From NCBI GenBank assembly GCA_963921825.1, contig OY997596.1, positions 3,353,001-3,417,000 of the forward strand: a stretch of DNA of 64,000 nt, given 5' to 3'. The notes beneath the pieces are model-generated. The model made no database searches, had not been told where the DNA came from, and saw only the letters and a program-made list of their open reading frames with translations. This DNA comes from Erodium maritimum. Taxonomy: Eukaryota > Streptophyta > Magnoliopsida > Geraniales > Geraniaceae. Below are positions 47,330 through 59,172 of this stretch, one piece after another (the stretch's first letter is position 1; every line of letters starts with the position of its first letter). A program made the position numbers and the translations under genes.

Positions 47330-48743
47330 TTGTTCCGTGGATGTAGGCACATTGCTGAACCACGTAAAATTTCTTGGGTTCTCTGTTTACTTTTCCGCAC
47401 TTTAATTATTGTTTCAGTATTTTCCGCTTATCAGACATTTAGCATTTATCGACTGGGTACTAGGATCGGGGGTCGGAAAGTCAGGTTATTCTGTGTCCGT
47501 TGTGGATTGAATCGCGTCGGTTCTTTTCCACGGATCCGATTGATTTTCAGGGTGAGTCTCGTATCCGGTTTCGGGGGTGCTGGATTTACAACAATACACA
47601 CTCCAGAAGAAACCACGTGGAAGCTTCCCCAGCCAAGGTACACCGTTAATAAGGTATTCCATAAAAATAACAAATCAGACCGGGGCCTTATCTATAGGTC
47701 CGACTTGGGCGCATTCGTGGAAGACCGTAACGAGACAGTTCTTGAGATGTGGGACCTATCTCTCATTGAAGCTTATGCAATTGTTGTGGCCTTGGGCATG
47801 GTTGTAAACGGCGCTAGGCACTAGTCGGGCCGCGAGAGGTCCCAGGCGCTAGGCGGGGACTAGTCGGGGCCTAGGCAGGGCCTAGGCGGTTTCTACTATT
47901 TTATTATTTTTAATTATTAATAAACATATAATAGACATATGATATAATATATCTAATTTTTAGGTTAACTAATACATATATAATATTTCGAAAACACATA
48001 AACACATATTAATATATAAGAAAAAGAATAAAATAATTATTAATACAAATAAATAACTATATATATTTCATCAACTTTTTAAATCTGTTAAAAATGTTAT
48101 GTCCAAGCCCAAATAAACCTAAGCCCATTCAACTTAAAATAACCCTAATTGACCTATACTAATTCTACCGCCCACTTTCTCATCTCTTGAGTTATATCTA
48201 ATTCTAACCCTACATGATACCTTCCTCCGCCGCATCATTATCATTTCCTATTGCTCTGTAAAAAAAGTAGAGTAACAGAGGCACACCGAAAGTCTCACCC
48301 TCACAATCGTCGTCTTCCCGAAGCAACACCTCCTATCTCTTCAGTTTTTGAATCACAATCGTCTATTATTTTCTACACCTCTTATCTCTTCAGTTCTCGG
48401 GTCACACCCGTTTATTATTTTATATTTCTTCCATCACACGTCATTTAACTCGCGATTTGGCCATGGAACGTCCGAAACGCAGCTCCAATAACAGATTACA
48501 CCACGCACCGCCTTGACTGCCTCCCTCCGCCTAGTCCCGCCTTAACCGCCTCGGGCCGCCTAATCGACTTTAAGTCGGACAGCCGACTACATCCGCCTGA
48601 CTGGTACAAATCGGGGCGGTATGGTTCATTTTCGCGCGTAGGCCGACTTTTGCAACCTTGGCCTTGGGTTTAGCTTGGGAACGACAATAGACTCATATAA
48701 TCATCAGGAGTGATGCACTAAGTGTGCTAACTCATATCTGATC
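47330..48743 (+). pseudogene. RNase H-like (RVT_3) remnant, split by a hAT element
   Basis: The plus-strand frame at 47615-47796 (TTWKLPQPRYTVNK, ... YRSDLGAFVEDR, SLIEAYAIVVALG) resumes after the hAT insertion at 48669 (LAWERQ, stop, THIIIRSDALSVL). The order matches the RNase H-like domain found at the end of plant LINE ORF2 or in related stand-alone genes: WxxPxPGxxKxN, EAxAxxxGLxLA, ExDS. At least one stop and missing catalytic residues show it is dead. It ends where MULE-2 inserted. Confidence 0.55.
47797..48660. mobile_element. Non-autonomous hAT element
   Basis: 864 bp with the exact 8-bp target duplication GCCTTGGG (47789-47796 and 48661-48668), the hallmark of hAT transposition. The ends CATGGTTGTAAA and (complement) CAAGGTTGCAAA are imperfect inverted repeats. 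Clusters of CTAGGC/GCCTAGG lie just inside both ends (47815-47890 and 48520-48570), and the middle is AT-rich. No transposase. Confidence 0.88.
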
Positions 48744-49183
48744 GTCCAAAATTGGCCATATTACCCAAATGGTCTTATTCTACCAAAGTTTTACGGTGGC
48801 AAACCCCGTAATTTAGCTGAACTTATTTCTTTTATTTTTGATTTTTTTTATGAGTAAAATGCATGAGATTACATTTGTGCCCTTTTAGCACTTCAACAAC
48901 ATTGCCTTGTCATCTTCAAACTATCCTTGTCAGCACTTCAAATTATCCTAGTCAGCTTCAACTTCAAATTGAAACAACTTATGTTAAGCTGTGTCGTTTT
49001 TCCCTCCTTCAATTCTATTTTCTTCTTCTTCTTGTTCGACTCCAAAACCCCCCAAAACCTAGAAACCTTCGACCCAACTGATCTCCAACAAGGAATCGTC
49101 TCCGTTCTTCTCCAGCAAGGTCGAAGGATCGAGTTCCAATTTCCGGCCATTCTCCACGAGCTACAAGTATTGTCGGAGCTGAG

Positions 49184-52100
49184 ATGGTAAGTAAGCCCTA
49201 ACTGTTCTCGGTTTCCATTCCCTGGTTGTGCTTAGATAGGCTGAATTTTGGGTGAAATTGTGTTTAATTGTCGCGTAGCTACGTTGAATTCCTGTTTGAA
49301 TGTAAAAATTTAGGGGGGTTTATTCGTTATGCTTAGATACGGTTTAGGGATATGTAGGTCGTAAAATCAGGGGCTGTTCTGGCTCGCAATCTGGGAGTTG
49401 ATATTCTAGAATGGATTGTTAGGTCATTAAATCTATGGCGGTTATGGTTGGCAATCTGGGAATTAAAGTTCAATTTGAAATGAAGTGTGTTTATAGTTTT
49501 GCAGTTCAATTTGAAATGAATTGTTTTATGTTATTGTAATTACTTGTTTGCACCCTACCAGGCAAGTTTATCATTCCTAGAGAGTAGGCAAAACTCAAAT
49601 GGTGAAGAAAATGAAAGTTGTAGGTCAACTTCCTTCGACGGAGAAATTCCAAGTTATGATGAGGGTGAAAGTTCAAGTGCAAGCCTAGATAATGCACGAT
49701 TAGTCCAAATTGAGCTGCCGGAGTTTAAACCTATTTTGGCCGAGAGTGAACATTTTGATTGCAAGGTATCAGTGAAGAGTAATGTAGGGGGAACTTTTAA
49801 GTTTATCAAAGGAGAACTTGAGAGGTTAAGTGATGATGAAATCCACCTTCGTACCCTTAAAAAAGCTCCATTTGGTCATTTGATGGACATCCAACCGAGT
49901 GGTGACGATTCTTGTCAAATTCCTTGGTCTCTATTAGTTCGACAAATTGACTTGGACCGGTCGTCCGAAATCTGGTTCTTGGTCCAAGGAAGACCGGTCA
50001 GATTTTCTTTAAAGGAATTCTGTTTAATATCAGGGCTGAAGTGTGGAGCTTTTCCCGATGATAAACTTTTTAAAAAACAAATGAAGTCCAAAGTTTTGTC
50101 CTCGAAACACTTCCCGACACTAGATGCTAGTATGTTGACCTTAGAGAAGAAATTGACCCAGTTGGTTGGCGAACAAATGGAGGTTAGGCCTTCTACGAAG
50201 CCTAATTGGGATATTATTAGGGTTTGCTTGATGTTGATCATCGGGGGAGTATTGATGCCATTGGACAGACGCTTCCATAAGCTGGATCGCAAGTATTTGG
50301 TTTTAGTGGATAACTCGAAGATGTTCTACGCATACCCTTGGGGTACTCTGTCCTTCAATTATCTACTAAAACAGATAAAAGCAAAGAAGTTGAGAAATAA
50401 AATGTTGGTAGCTCAGAAGAACCCAAGAAATGAGAGTAGTATGACATATGCCGGATTCTTCCTTCCTCTCACAGTAAGTAACTAATCCTTCACACAAATA
50501 TTTTTTTAATATCGTAGTGTACATGATTTCTCTTCTGATTTGTATCTTTTGTCGTAGGTACTTGCATTTGAATGCATACCATCATTAGCAACGAATTTCG
50601 CAACAATTCGTGAAAACTTCGGCGTAGACTTGCCTAGAATTCTAAAATGGAAGACAACGTGGAGTAGAAATCCGTCCTACAGTGCTGTTAGGGAAGCACT
50701 CTTAAAAAGCTCACCGGAGGTTAGGAATTTAATTTTCATATAATATATGCGTTTTCATATAAATTCCATGTATTAAATTTTATTCATTTTTGTGCTCAGA
50801 AAATCGTAAGTCTGTTGCTCCCCACTGAGGAAGAAAAGAAGCAGCCTTGGATGGAAGAATTCGTGAACAAAGAAGAAGAACATCCGAATCCGTTGTTGGA
50901 CAACATGGTGGAAAAGATGGAGCAAGGCTTTGTTGTTTCATTTCCAGAAGATCAGACCGTCCATGTGGCACCGCCAACTCCACCAGCAGCACCAGAGGAG
51001 GTTCAGGTTCCTAAGTCACACCCACAGTCCGATGATGGACTTTACAAGGCTGTCATGGAGCAAATTGAGCTGCTAAAGAGCCAGGTCTTGTCAGTGCAGG
51101 CTGATGTGAAAAGTGTGTTGGAAGTGCAGAAGACACAATTTGAGGCGATCATGGGAGCTCTGTCAGCCCGACAACATGAAGACAGTCCATCAAACCACTT
51201 CGGAGCACGTTCTGAAGCATCATTTCCTGGGCAGGACAAACAGAAGAACCAAGAAGATGAGATGGACATGTTCGATAATGTGACGGGGGATGTTGGTGAG
51301 AAGGAGTTGAACCAAGAAGGAAATGTGTGGCCACTGGAGTTGAAGTGAACCAAGGAGAAGAAGTGCCCGAGGAGGAAATGGATGAGAACCAACAAGAAGT
51401 GGGAGTTCCCAATGGTGGAGAGGATGGAGAGGAAGTTGATGTTTTAAAAATTGGAGCGACCGTTGAAGAGGAAGTGAACAAACAACAAGAAGAAGAAGAA
51501 GGAGTGGCAGCTGGACAAGAAGGTGTGCCCGCTGTAGTGGAAGTGAACAAACAAGGAAATGTGAATGAAGAAGTTAATGAAGAAGAGGAAGGCAATGAAG
51601 GGGAAGATGTGAATGAAAATGAACAGTCCGTGGAGAAGGAAGTAGTTGAGGTGAACCAAGAGGTCCATGAGCCGGTTGCAGTTGAAAAGGCCAAGGAAAT
51701 TCCAGCTAGAGTTACTAGAAGTAAGCGTCTTGCAAAAAAGGTGAAGTCTAACACAAAAAAGCCTGTCACAAGGGCCACAAAGAGGAGGGGGGCTGCCACA
51801 AAGAATCCTGGCACAAGCAAGCGGAAGAGAGAAGAATCAAGCTCGACGAAAGTCTCGGCTCCTGTTATACACGAGCGGGACAACGAAGCAACGAAGGAGA
51901 AGAAGATGAGACTTAAAGGGAACTTAGAGAAGTTGAACCCTCTCCTTATGCCTGATCAATCCACAACCCAGGTGTATAAGGATGTGATCGCAAAACTGAA
52001 GAGGAAGAAGATGCCCTTAGAGAAATCCCAAAAACACCTTACAGAGAGGTCAGCTTGTCTTACTACACAACTCTCAGCGGGTCAAACGAAAAGCTGAATG

Positions 52101-52921
52101 CAAGGGTAAGGTGGAACCTTAATTATTTGCATTGTTTTCAATTTAATTTAAATTTAATAAAATTACTTTCATGTATGCAGCACATGAATGATTGCCTGTT
52201 TGGGATTAGAAAGCGGCAGGGGCGTTGCAAGAAGCACTATGCACAGAATATTGTGGCGTTGGACGCAGAATTTGCAGATGCCGTTAAGGAAGGGCACATG
52301 GCATGGACTCAAAGTGAGAACCCCCAAGTAGCAGATCGCTTAATGGAATACGTTAGGGGCGATCTTCCGATCTTTGCTGGTAAGGAATGGGCAGGTTGTG
52401 ACAGAATATTTTTTCCTTTGCTGGTGGACGAAGTATCACAGCATTGGGTTATGGTGGAGGCGGACGTAACTCTCTGCAAGCTCATCATGTATGACTGCTA
52501 TAGATTAGTTTCGGATAATTCCCTTTATGCAGTGATGGAACCTTTTGTGGTGATGTTCCCACAAATTCTCATTGCTGCCAAGAATTTTCACGCGGAATTA
52601 CTGCATTCGGGCACCAAATGGACGTGTGAAAGGCGGTCTGATTTGCAACAAGCGGAGCTTAGGTATGGAATCTTCTACAACTTTGCATGTTATAACATTT
52701 TATTGTTCTATAACTGTTACCCTTACTTAGTAGTCAGTAATTTGCATTTATTGTGCAGAGGAGACTCGGGTGTTTATGCGCTGAAGTATTGCGAGCTGGA
52801 GCTCCAATCATTTCCGATCCTTATTTACATGCGTCCACAGTATGTCTCTGTTTACCGCTTGAAGATGTGTGTGGACATAGCAACACAATTCGAGAAGTTC
52901 TTGGATTACAAACATGAATGA
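49184..52921 (+). pseudogene. MULE-2 Ulp1-like cysteine protease gene (DUF1985 + Ulp1), damaged
   Basis: Likely start: ATG at 49184 directly before a donor, joining exon 2 at 49562 (ASLSFLESRQ). Exon 2 (to 50473) has the DUF1985-type region (FLVQGRPVRFSLKEFCLISG). Exons follow from about 50559 and 50800. A long acidic linker (50815-52097) contains a frame change near 51325. The C48/Ulp1 domain spans 52181-52664 and 52759-52921: QHWVMVEADV supplies the His and LIMYDCYRL the Asp. The expected GDCG nucleophile motif reads GDSG (52760-52771), Ser for Cys. Such proteins are thought to act on SUMO-like conjugates in the host. This copy is probably inactive. Confidence 0.85.
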
Positions 52922-53149
52922 GTTTTCATATGATCATCGAGGATAAAACTTTACTGTTTCAATGACTTATAATTTGAATATTTGAGGTGAATTGTAATTT
53001 GAATTGTACACTTTGATGTGATTTTTATAATTTTGGTGACCAAGATTGGTTTTAAATCTAAACTGCTTTCATGTATTAGTATAATGTTAGCCTTATGTTG
53101 AATGGATTGTATTGTTAATTGGTTTTATACTATTTTGTACGTTAGGTTT

Positions 53150-53350
53150 ATTTGGAAACTGAACATATGAGGATAGATTTACGGTCGGAGTCTAATTCTG
53201 TTCCATTCTAGGAACATATTTCCAATCTGAACTGCCCGTCTAGAACATATGTTTCTAGAATGGTTTGGAAGTCTAGAAGGTATATGACAAGTATGTATGT
53301 GAATTCTAGAATATATATTTCTAGAATGAATTTAAATTCTAGAATAATCA
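53150..53350. other. Cluster of TCTAGA-type palindromes, 3' of the Ulp1 gene
   Basis: At least five TCTAGAA or TTCTAGAA motifs in 200 bp. The same motif recurs in the 634-bp repeats. Confidence 0.65.
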
Positions 53351-53693
53351 TTTCAAATTAATGAATTTATGTGGCAAGCGGTTGTAATTGGATTGTGAAC
53401 AGTTGTGTCTTGTCAAAGTAATTACAGTTATAGGGCTATGTCTATACATGAACCGAAGAGTCTTTTGGAAGATGAGTGTAATTATCACTTGTAATAACTT
53501 CTTTAACCCAACTTGTCATGTCAAAATAAATTTTAGTAATCATGTAACCGCTTTTCCTAGCCTATATAAGAAACCAATCTAGAACCCATGCAACCCACAC
53601 TGAAAATCCATTCTACTTGGTAAAAGGTCTCTACTTCTTCTTCCTCTTCGTTTTCGCTTTCAACCAACTCCCCCCATCTTCCAAGTTCCATCC

Positions 53694-54154
53694 ATGGACT
53701 CTCCACCACCACCATCCCCACCACCCAACTCGCCAGAGGGTTGGTTGTTTGACGAATCAAAACCTAGCCTATACCCCCATAACTCTCCCCCGTCTACTGC
53801 CACCAACATCAGCAGCAGTGACTCCGACGACTCCGAATGTTGTAAACGGAAGCGTTCGGAGTCTGACTCGGACGCCCCTGAGGACGAGCCCTTCTCCGGG
53901 GCTTAGGAGGAGGAGGACCCTGACGAGGACCCAACAGTACGGGAGAAGGAGGAGTCGTCCGAGTCGGAGGAGGACCCGTGGTCGGTTGTGGAGGAGAAGG
54001 ACTCCGACGACGAGGAGGAAGAAGAGGAGGAGGACTCGGAGGACGAGGAGGACGAAGAGGAGCAGGAGAAGGAGGACAAGGAGGGGAACAAGAAGGAGAA
54101 GGCGAAGGCGAATGACAAGGAGTGGAACAAGAAAGAGGCTTTTGACTTACCATG
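53694..54154 (+). pseudogene. Acidic open frame with one internal stop
   Basis: From ATG 53694 the frame runs MDSPPPPSPPPNSPEGWLFD and a Ser/Asp-rich stretch to a TAG at 53904-53906. It then continues in the same frame as an Asp/Glu-rich, later Lys-rich, segment to TGA at 54152-54154. The single TAG probably replaced GAG. Product would be about 153 residues, very acidic, without a domain I recognise. It overlaps the first exon of the minus-strand GRF gene by about four bases. It may be an accessory protein of MULE-2. Confidence 0.45.
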
Positions 54155-54285
54155 AAATTACCACACCCAACGAACCTTCGTCCTGGATTCATCTTCGTGG
54201 TTGAGGTTCGTAATGGAGTTTCAAATCCACAGTGGCAAAGGACCTTCTTCTTCGCGTTCGCGTTCGACTTCTTCATGAAGAACAC
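54151..54285 (-). CDS. GRF zinc-finger exon in MULE-2 (partial)
   Basis: A 45-codon exon from ATG 54285 (MFFMKKSNANAKKKVLCHCG, then GRRFVGCGNFM) ending at a good donor (ATG/GTAAGT at 54150). It matches the first exon of the GRF gene in MULE-1: same CxCG start, same GRRFxGC signature, same intron position. I could not find the second exon (FFxWVD part) downstream on the minus strand, so the gene is partial or its second exon was replaced by the acid-rich sequence. Confidence 0.65.
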
Positions 54286-54540
54286 AAGTTTCGCGTTCGC
54301 GCCTTAATGTTCAAATAAAATCTGTTTGAAAACGTGTGGATTGGGTTGACTTATATTGTCGTTACCAAAGTAACGGATTCTGTCAAAAAACTAACTACCG
54401 GCTGGATGTAAAACTTAAACTAACGTCTGTTTGCCTTACTATTCAGTTTAAAAACCATTTTAATGTGTTTAGTTTAATATTGCCTTTAATAAACCATTTT
54501 AATAGTCACCCATTTTCTTATTTTAATTTTTTTTTTAACA

Positions 54541-56290
54541 AACCATTTTAATTCATTTATATTGTTGCTTTTATTTATTTTGGAAGGATATCCAAACTTT
54601 AATACAATTGGTAAAAAAACAAATATTGTATGCAACAACTGAATGAACCCAATTTCTAATGTTTTGTACCTTGTACTCGTGTTTCTGGGAAGCAACAATT
54701 CTGTTCTCATTTTGTCTAGAATCTGCTGCTCTAGAAAATATGTTCTAGATCTAGAAGAACTTTTATAGATTTTCACTAAATTTTGCAGTTTGAATGTCTG
54801 TTCTAGTTGTTACTGTCCAGGTTCTCATGAAAGTCTAAAATTGTTATTAGCGTTCTACACTCCATTCTAGAAAACAGTATTCCAATTTGGACTGCAAGTC
54901 TAGACACATTATTCCGATCTGGACTGCTAGGCTGGTTACTGTCTTGAGTATCTGGAACACCAGACATCAAATTCAGTATTTCCCCGGAAATTAAATATTC
55001 TAAAGACATATAAGCAACAAATTGAATAGAATATAAGAGGATGTAGAACATGCAAACTTAACAATGACAACGTGGTCCTGAACTTCCACAGTCAGATAAT
55101 TTTTCTTGAAGTGCTTTTGTATATTATTTTTTTTAGGATGGAAGTCGTATTTTAGATTTTAATTTTTTTTTCACAAACCATTTTAATTCATTTATATTGT
55201 TGCTTTTATTTATTTTGGAAGGATATACAAACTTTAATACAATTGGTAAAAAAAAAATATTGTATGCAACAACTGAATGAACCCAATTTCTAGTGTTCTG
55301 TACCTTGTACTCGTGTTTCTGGGAAGCAACAATTCTGTTCTCATTTTGTCTAGAATCTGCTACTCTAGAAAATATGTTCTAGATCTAGAAGAACTTTTAT
55401 AGATTTTCACTAAATTTTGCAGTTTGTATGTCTGTTCTAGTTGTTACTGTTCAGGTTCTCATGAAAGTCTAAAATTGTTATTAGCGTTCTACACTCCATT
55501 CTAGAAAACAGTATTCCAATTTGGACTGCAAGTCTAGACACATTATTCTGATCTGGACTGCTAGGCTGGTTACTGTCTTGAGTATCTGGAACACCAGACA
55601 TCAAATTCAACATTTCCCCGGAAATTAAATATTCTAAAGACATATAAGCAACAAATTGAATAGAATATAAGAGAATGTAGAACATGCAAACTTAACAATG
55701 ACAACGTAGTCCTGAACTTCCACAGTCAGATAATTTTTCTTGAAGTGCTTTTGTATATTATTATTTTTAGGATGGAAGTCGTATTTTAGATTTTAATTTT
55801 TTTTAACAAACCATTTTAATTCATTTATATTGTTGCTTTTATTTATTTTGGAAGGATATACAAACTTTAATACAATTGGTAAAAAAACAAATATTGTATG
55901 CAACAACTGAATGAACCCAATTTCTAGTGTTCTGTACCTTGTACTCGTGTTTCTGGGAAGCAACAATTCTGTTCTCATTTTGTCTATAATCTGCTGCTCT
56001 AGAAAATATGTTCTAGATCTAGAAGAAGTTTTATAGATTTTCACTAAATTTTTCAGTTTGTATGTCTTTTCTAGTTGTTACTGTCCAGGTTCTCATGAAA
56101 GTCTGAAATTGTTATTAGCGTTCTACACTACATTCTAGAAACAGTATTCCAATTTGGACTGCCAGTCTAGACACATTATTCCGATTTGGACTGCTAGGCT
56201 GGTTACTGTCTTGAGTATCTGGAACACCACACAGCAAATTCAGCATTTCCCCAGAATTTAACTATTCAAAAGACATATAAGAAACAAATG
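54541..56290. repeat. 634-bp direct tandem repeat, nearly three copies
   Basis: Units start at 54541, 55176 and 55809 (635 and 633 bp apart), each opening AACCATTTTAATTCATTTAT. The third is shorter and more diverged. Each unit holds many CTAGA-type motifs. Minus-strand frames inside (for example 55051-54803 and 55685-55437) are repeat copies of each other and not genes. Confidence 0.92.
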
Positions 56291-56400
56291 TTCATATTCA
56301 TATTCAGCAAATTCAGCATTTCCCTGAAATTTAACTATTCAAAAGACATATAAGAAACAAATGTTCATATTCATATTCAGCAAATTCAGCATTTCCCCGG
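56240..56400. repeat. About 70-bp direct repeat
   Basis: Adjoining copies of a unit containing CAAATTCAGCATTTCCC, AACTATTCAAAAGACATATA and GTTCATATTCATATTCAG, derived from the end of the 634-bp unit. Confidence 0.8.
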
Positions 56401-56556
56401 AAATAACAAGCAATTCTTCATATAACAAGCACAAATTGATTGTTCATAAACTACAGCATACATCCCAATTCCAAGTTCCTCAACAAGCACAAATTTTTCA
56501 ACCATAAAATACAGGATACATCTCATCCCAATCCAATTACATAAAAACTGGCCTTA

Positions 56557-59172
56557 TTACATAATAATTGTCATTTCACATGTTGTCCTTTTATGACCAA
56601 TTTCACCACATAATCCACATTTTCTTATTCTTGGTGGCCGACGTGGCTCACCGGCGGATGGGAGTCTCTTGACTTGTGGTCTACCGCGCTTTAGTGGTAG
56701 TTTTGGAGGGATAACCTTCATAACTGGTTTGGAGCTAAGAGAAACCCAATCTCGTTCTGCTGGTACGGGATAAAGGGTTTCAAAATAAGCCATTCTCCAT
56801 AAATTCAGTGAGTAATAGTCGGAGCAGAACTGATAACAATCAAGGTTCTTCAACTTGGCAGCTGCTATTGCATGTACACAAGGCAATTTATCCAAGTCGA
56901 ACACACGACATTCACACCGCTTCTCAAGTAAATTAACTATGGTCACATGTTTGTTACCAACAACCTGAAACTCTGACGCGTTGAGCTGTTTCACTTTCAA
57001 GGTGGCAGCGACTCGTGTCCTTACCCGAATGACTTTCTCTACATATTGAGTCATTTGTGTACCTGGAGGTATACATGCAATGTGATGGCGACGTCTATTG
57101 AACCACTCTGAAATTTTCTCCTGCATAGCATCAAGCAATACAATGACAGGCCACTCTCTTGGCTCTTTCAATGCTGCGTTTATCGACTCCACTCCATTTG
57201 TTGTCATGATATTGTACCGATCACCTCTGAAGTGTGCTCTAGCCCACTAATGAACCGCAATATTTGTTTCTTCAAGATACTCGATGGCTGATGGGTAGGA
57301 TTCAGTCATAATTTCGTATAGTCTGTTGAACTCAGATACCCGGTACGCTTCAGCACATTTTTTGAAAGCATTTAGAAGACCTTCTGCAGCACCAGCCTTT
57401 TTTTTTGGAATGAAGTCGTACATTTCGTCCGAGATGCCACCTACAGTGTCCATGATCTGCTTTGGGGTAGATCTTCAACCTCCTATTGATGATACTCTGA
57501 TTCCTATCAGAAAGAATTACCAATTCATCTTCATCTGGTATAAATTGCTGTAACTTCTCAAAAAACCATGTCCATGACGCATCATTCTCTGTGTCTACAA
57601 TTCCCCAAGCAATAGGATATTGCTGATGATGACCATCTTGTGCGGTTGCAATAAGCATTACTCCTTTGAACCGTGTCTTCAAGAAGGTGCCATCAACCGC
57701 AACGACTTTTCTCATTGTCTTCCATCCTCGAATACATGCAGCATATGCTATAAATACATATTTGAACCTGCTTTCTTCACCACCTTTAGATGAGTGATTG
57801 TTCTTGGATTCTTCTGTACAACCATCTCCAAATAAGCCGGAAGGAGTGCATAACTTTTCTCGGGATCCCCTCTAAGATAAAAGTTGGCAAGTCGTCTGGC
57901 CTTCCAAGCTTGCCAGTATGGTATCTCGGTGCTTGACTCAGTGTCATTTTTCAGAAATACTTGAATTAGTCTTGGACACGGTGTCGTCTTTTGACCCGCA
58001 CATTTTTTCCTCACGTATTCAGCAACATATTTAGTAGTTGCTTGCCGGCGGTGGAGCTTCGTCGCATTGGGAGAGCAATGGTGAGCATTGTAATATGTTC
58101 TGACGGAGAACTGCCTTGTGGTTTCAATTTTGGCGGTCCGCACTCTCCATCCACAAGGTTGGTTAGCACATATTGCCACAAACACCGTCTTGTTAGATTT
58201 TTCAGCACGATAATCGAACCCGTCCTTCACAACAATATGTGACAAAAACGTCTGAAACTCTTCTTTCGTCTCAAATGTATCACCAACTGCTAAACCTGAC
58301 CCATTTTGGAAACCGATCGAGTTTGCTTCGGCATCAAGCACTTCCGTCGGATAAAAGTGGTCTGCAGGATCAAAACTTGATCTGGATTGTTCTTGTTCTG
58401 GATACTCTTGTTCGTTTTCCATATCTTTCAATCCCACATCCTCATCCACTGCCACTTCTTCCTCATCAACTTCCACACCCGCTTCCACCTCTTCCATATC
58501 ATCATCATCATCATCAGAACTAAACTGTTCTAGAATCTCTTCTACCCCGCCTTGCCTATCATAAATATAATCATCATCAACATAATCATCTTCAACACTT
58601 AACTGTGCGGGAGTAAGATTTGACCCCACTGGATTCGCTATTGCTTCTACATCAGTTCTACCCCTACTACCAGCTCCACGTGGGAGATGCACGTGTTGCC
58701 CACCGTTGTTAACACTCATAAAATCAATGGATTCCACCGTATTTATTGGACTACACATGTCTCTGCCAAAGTACTCATCACGTACACCGGGGGCAGCAGG
58801 AGGATTCATTTCCATTTCCCTACCACCGGTATGTTTGTTAATCACCTCCACACGCAGTATGTTGTTTCGGGTCCCAAGTCCATATTCCACAACAAAACCA
58901 AGAACAGTTTCATCGTCTTCTAAAATAACCGGATCCATTCCTCCAACATCGTCAGGCAAGTCCGGTACTAAGTAGCTCACTTTCAATTCATTTTCATTTT
59001 TGTCCACTCCGGTCTTCTCATATAATTTATCCCATAACCTCTTCTTCAATGATGTATCTTCATCATCAAGAAGGATATTCATAGACTTGGAATTGGATGG
59101 TATCCAACTATATTTCCCGTTCTGGTTCAAATATTACCCACCAAAAGAAGCATGTACTAGCACTCTAAGCAT
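56557..59172 (-). pseudogene. MULE-2 MURA-type transposase, broken
   Basis: Starts at ATG 59172 after an acceptor (TGTAG). Order on the minus strand: N-terminal region (GKYSWIP); acidic stretch; MuDR DNA-binding domain near 58310-58050 (FVAICANQPCGWRVR, YYNAHHCSPN); catalytic core with VAVDGTFLK (first Asp), VILSDRNQSI (second Asp), HGHCRWHLGRN and TTNGVESINAAL (third acidic residue, Glu); SWIM finger CECRVFDLDKLPCVH; zinc knuckle CGLCGEIGHKRTTC at the C-terminus. Damage: TAA about 13 codons in, a frame change near 57790, one in an A9 run near 57400, and a TAG at 57247-57249. All catalytic acidic residues are still readable. Confidence 0.9.

Noticed and set aside
53903..54130. Ser-rich minus-strand frame (SSSSSESSSSS)
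   Set aside because: It is the antisense of the Glu/Asp-rich plus-strand frame, and GAG/GAC runs read backwards give Ser and Leu.
54803..55685. Duplicated 82-codon minus-strand frames as a tandem gene pair
   Set aside because: They are the same stretch of the 634-bp repeat, and the third copy does not keep the frame.
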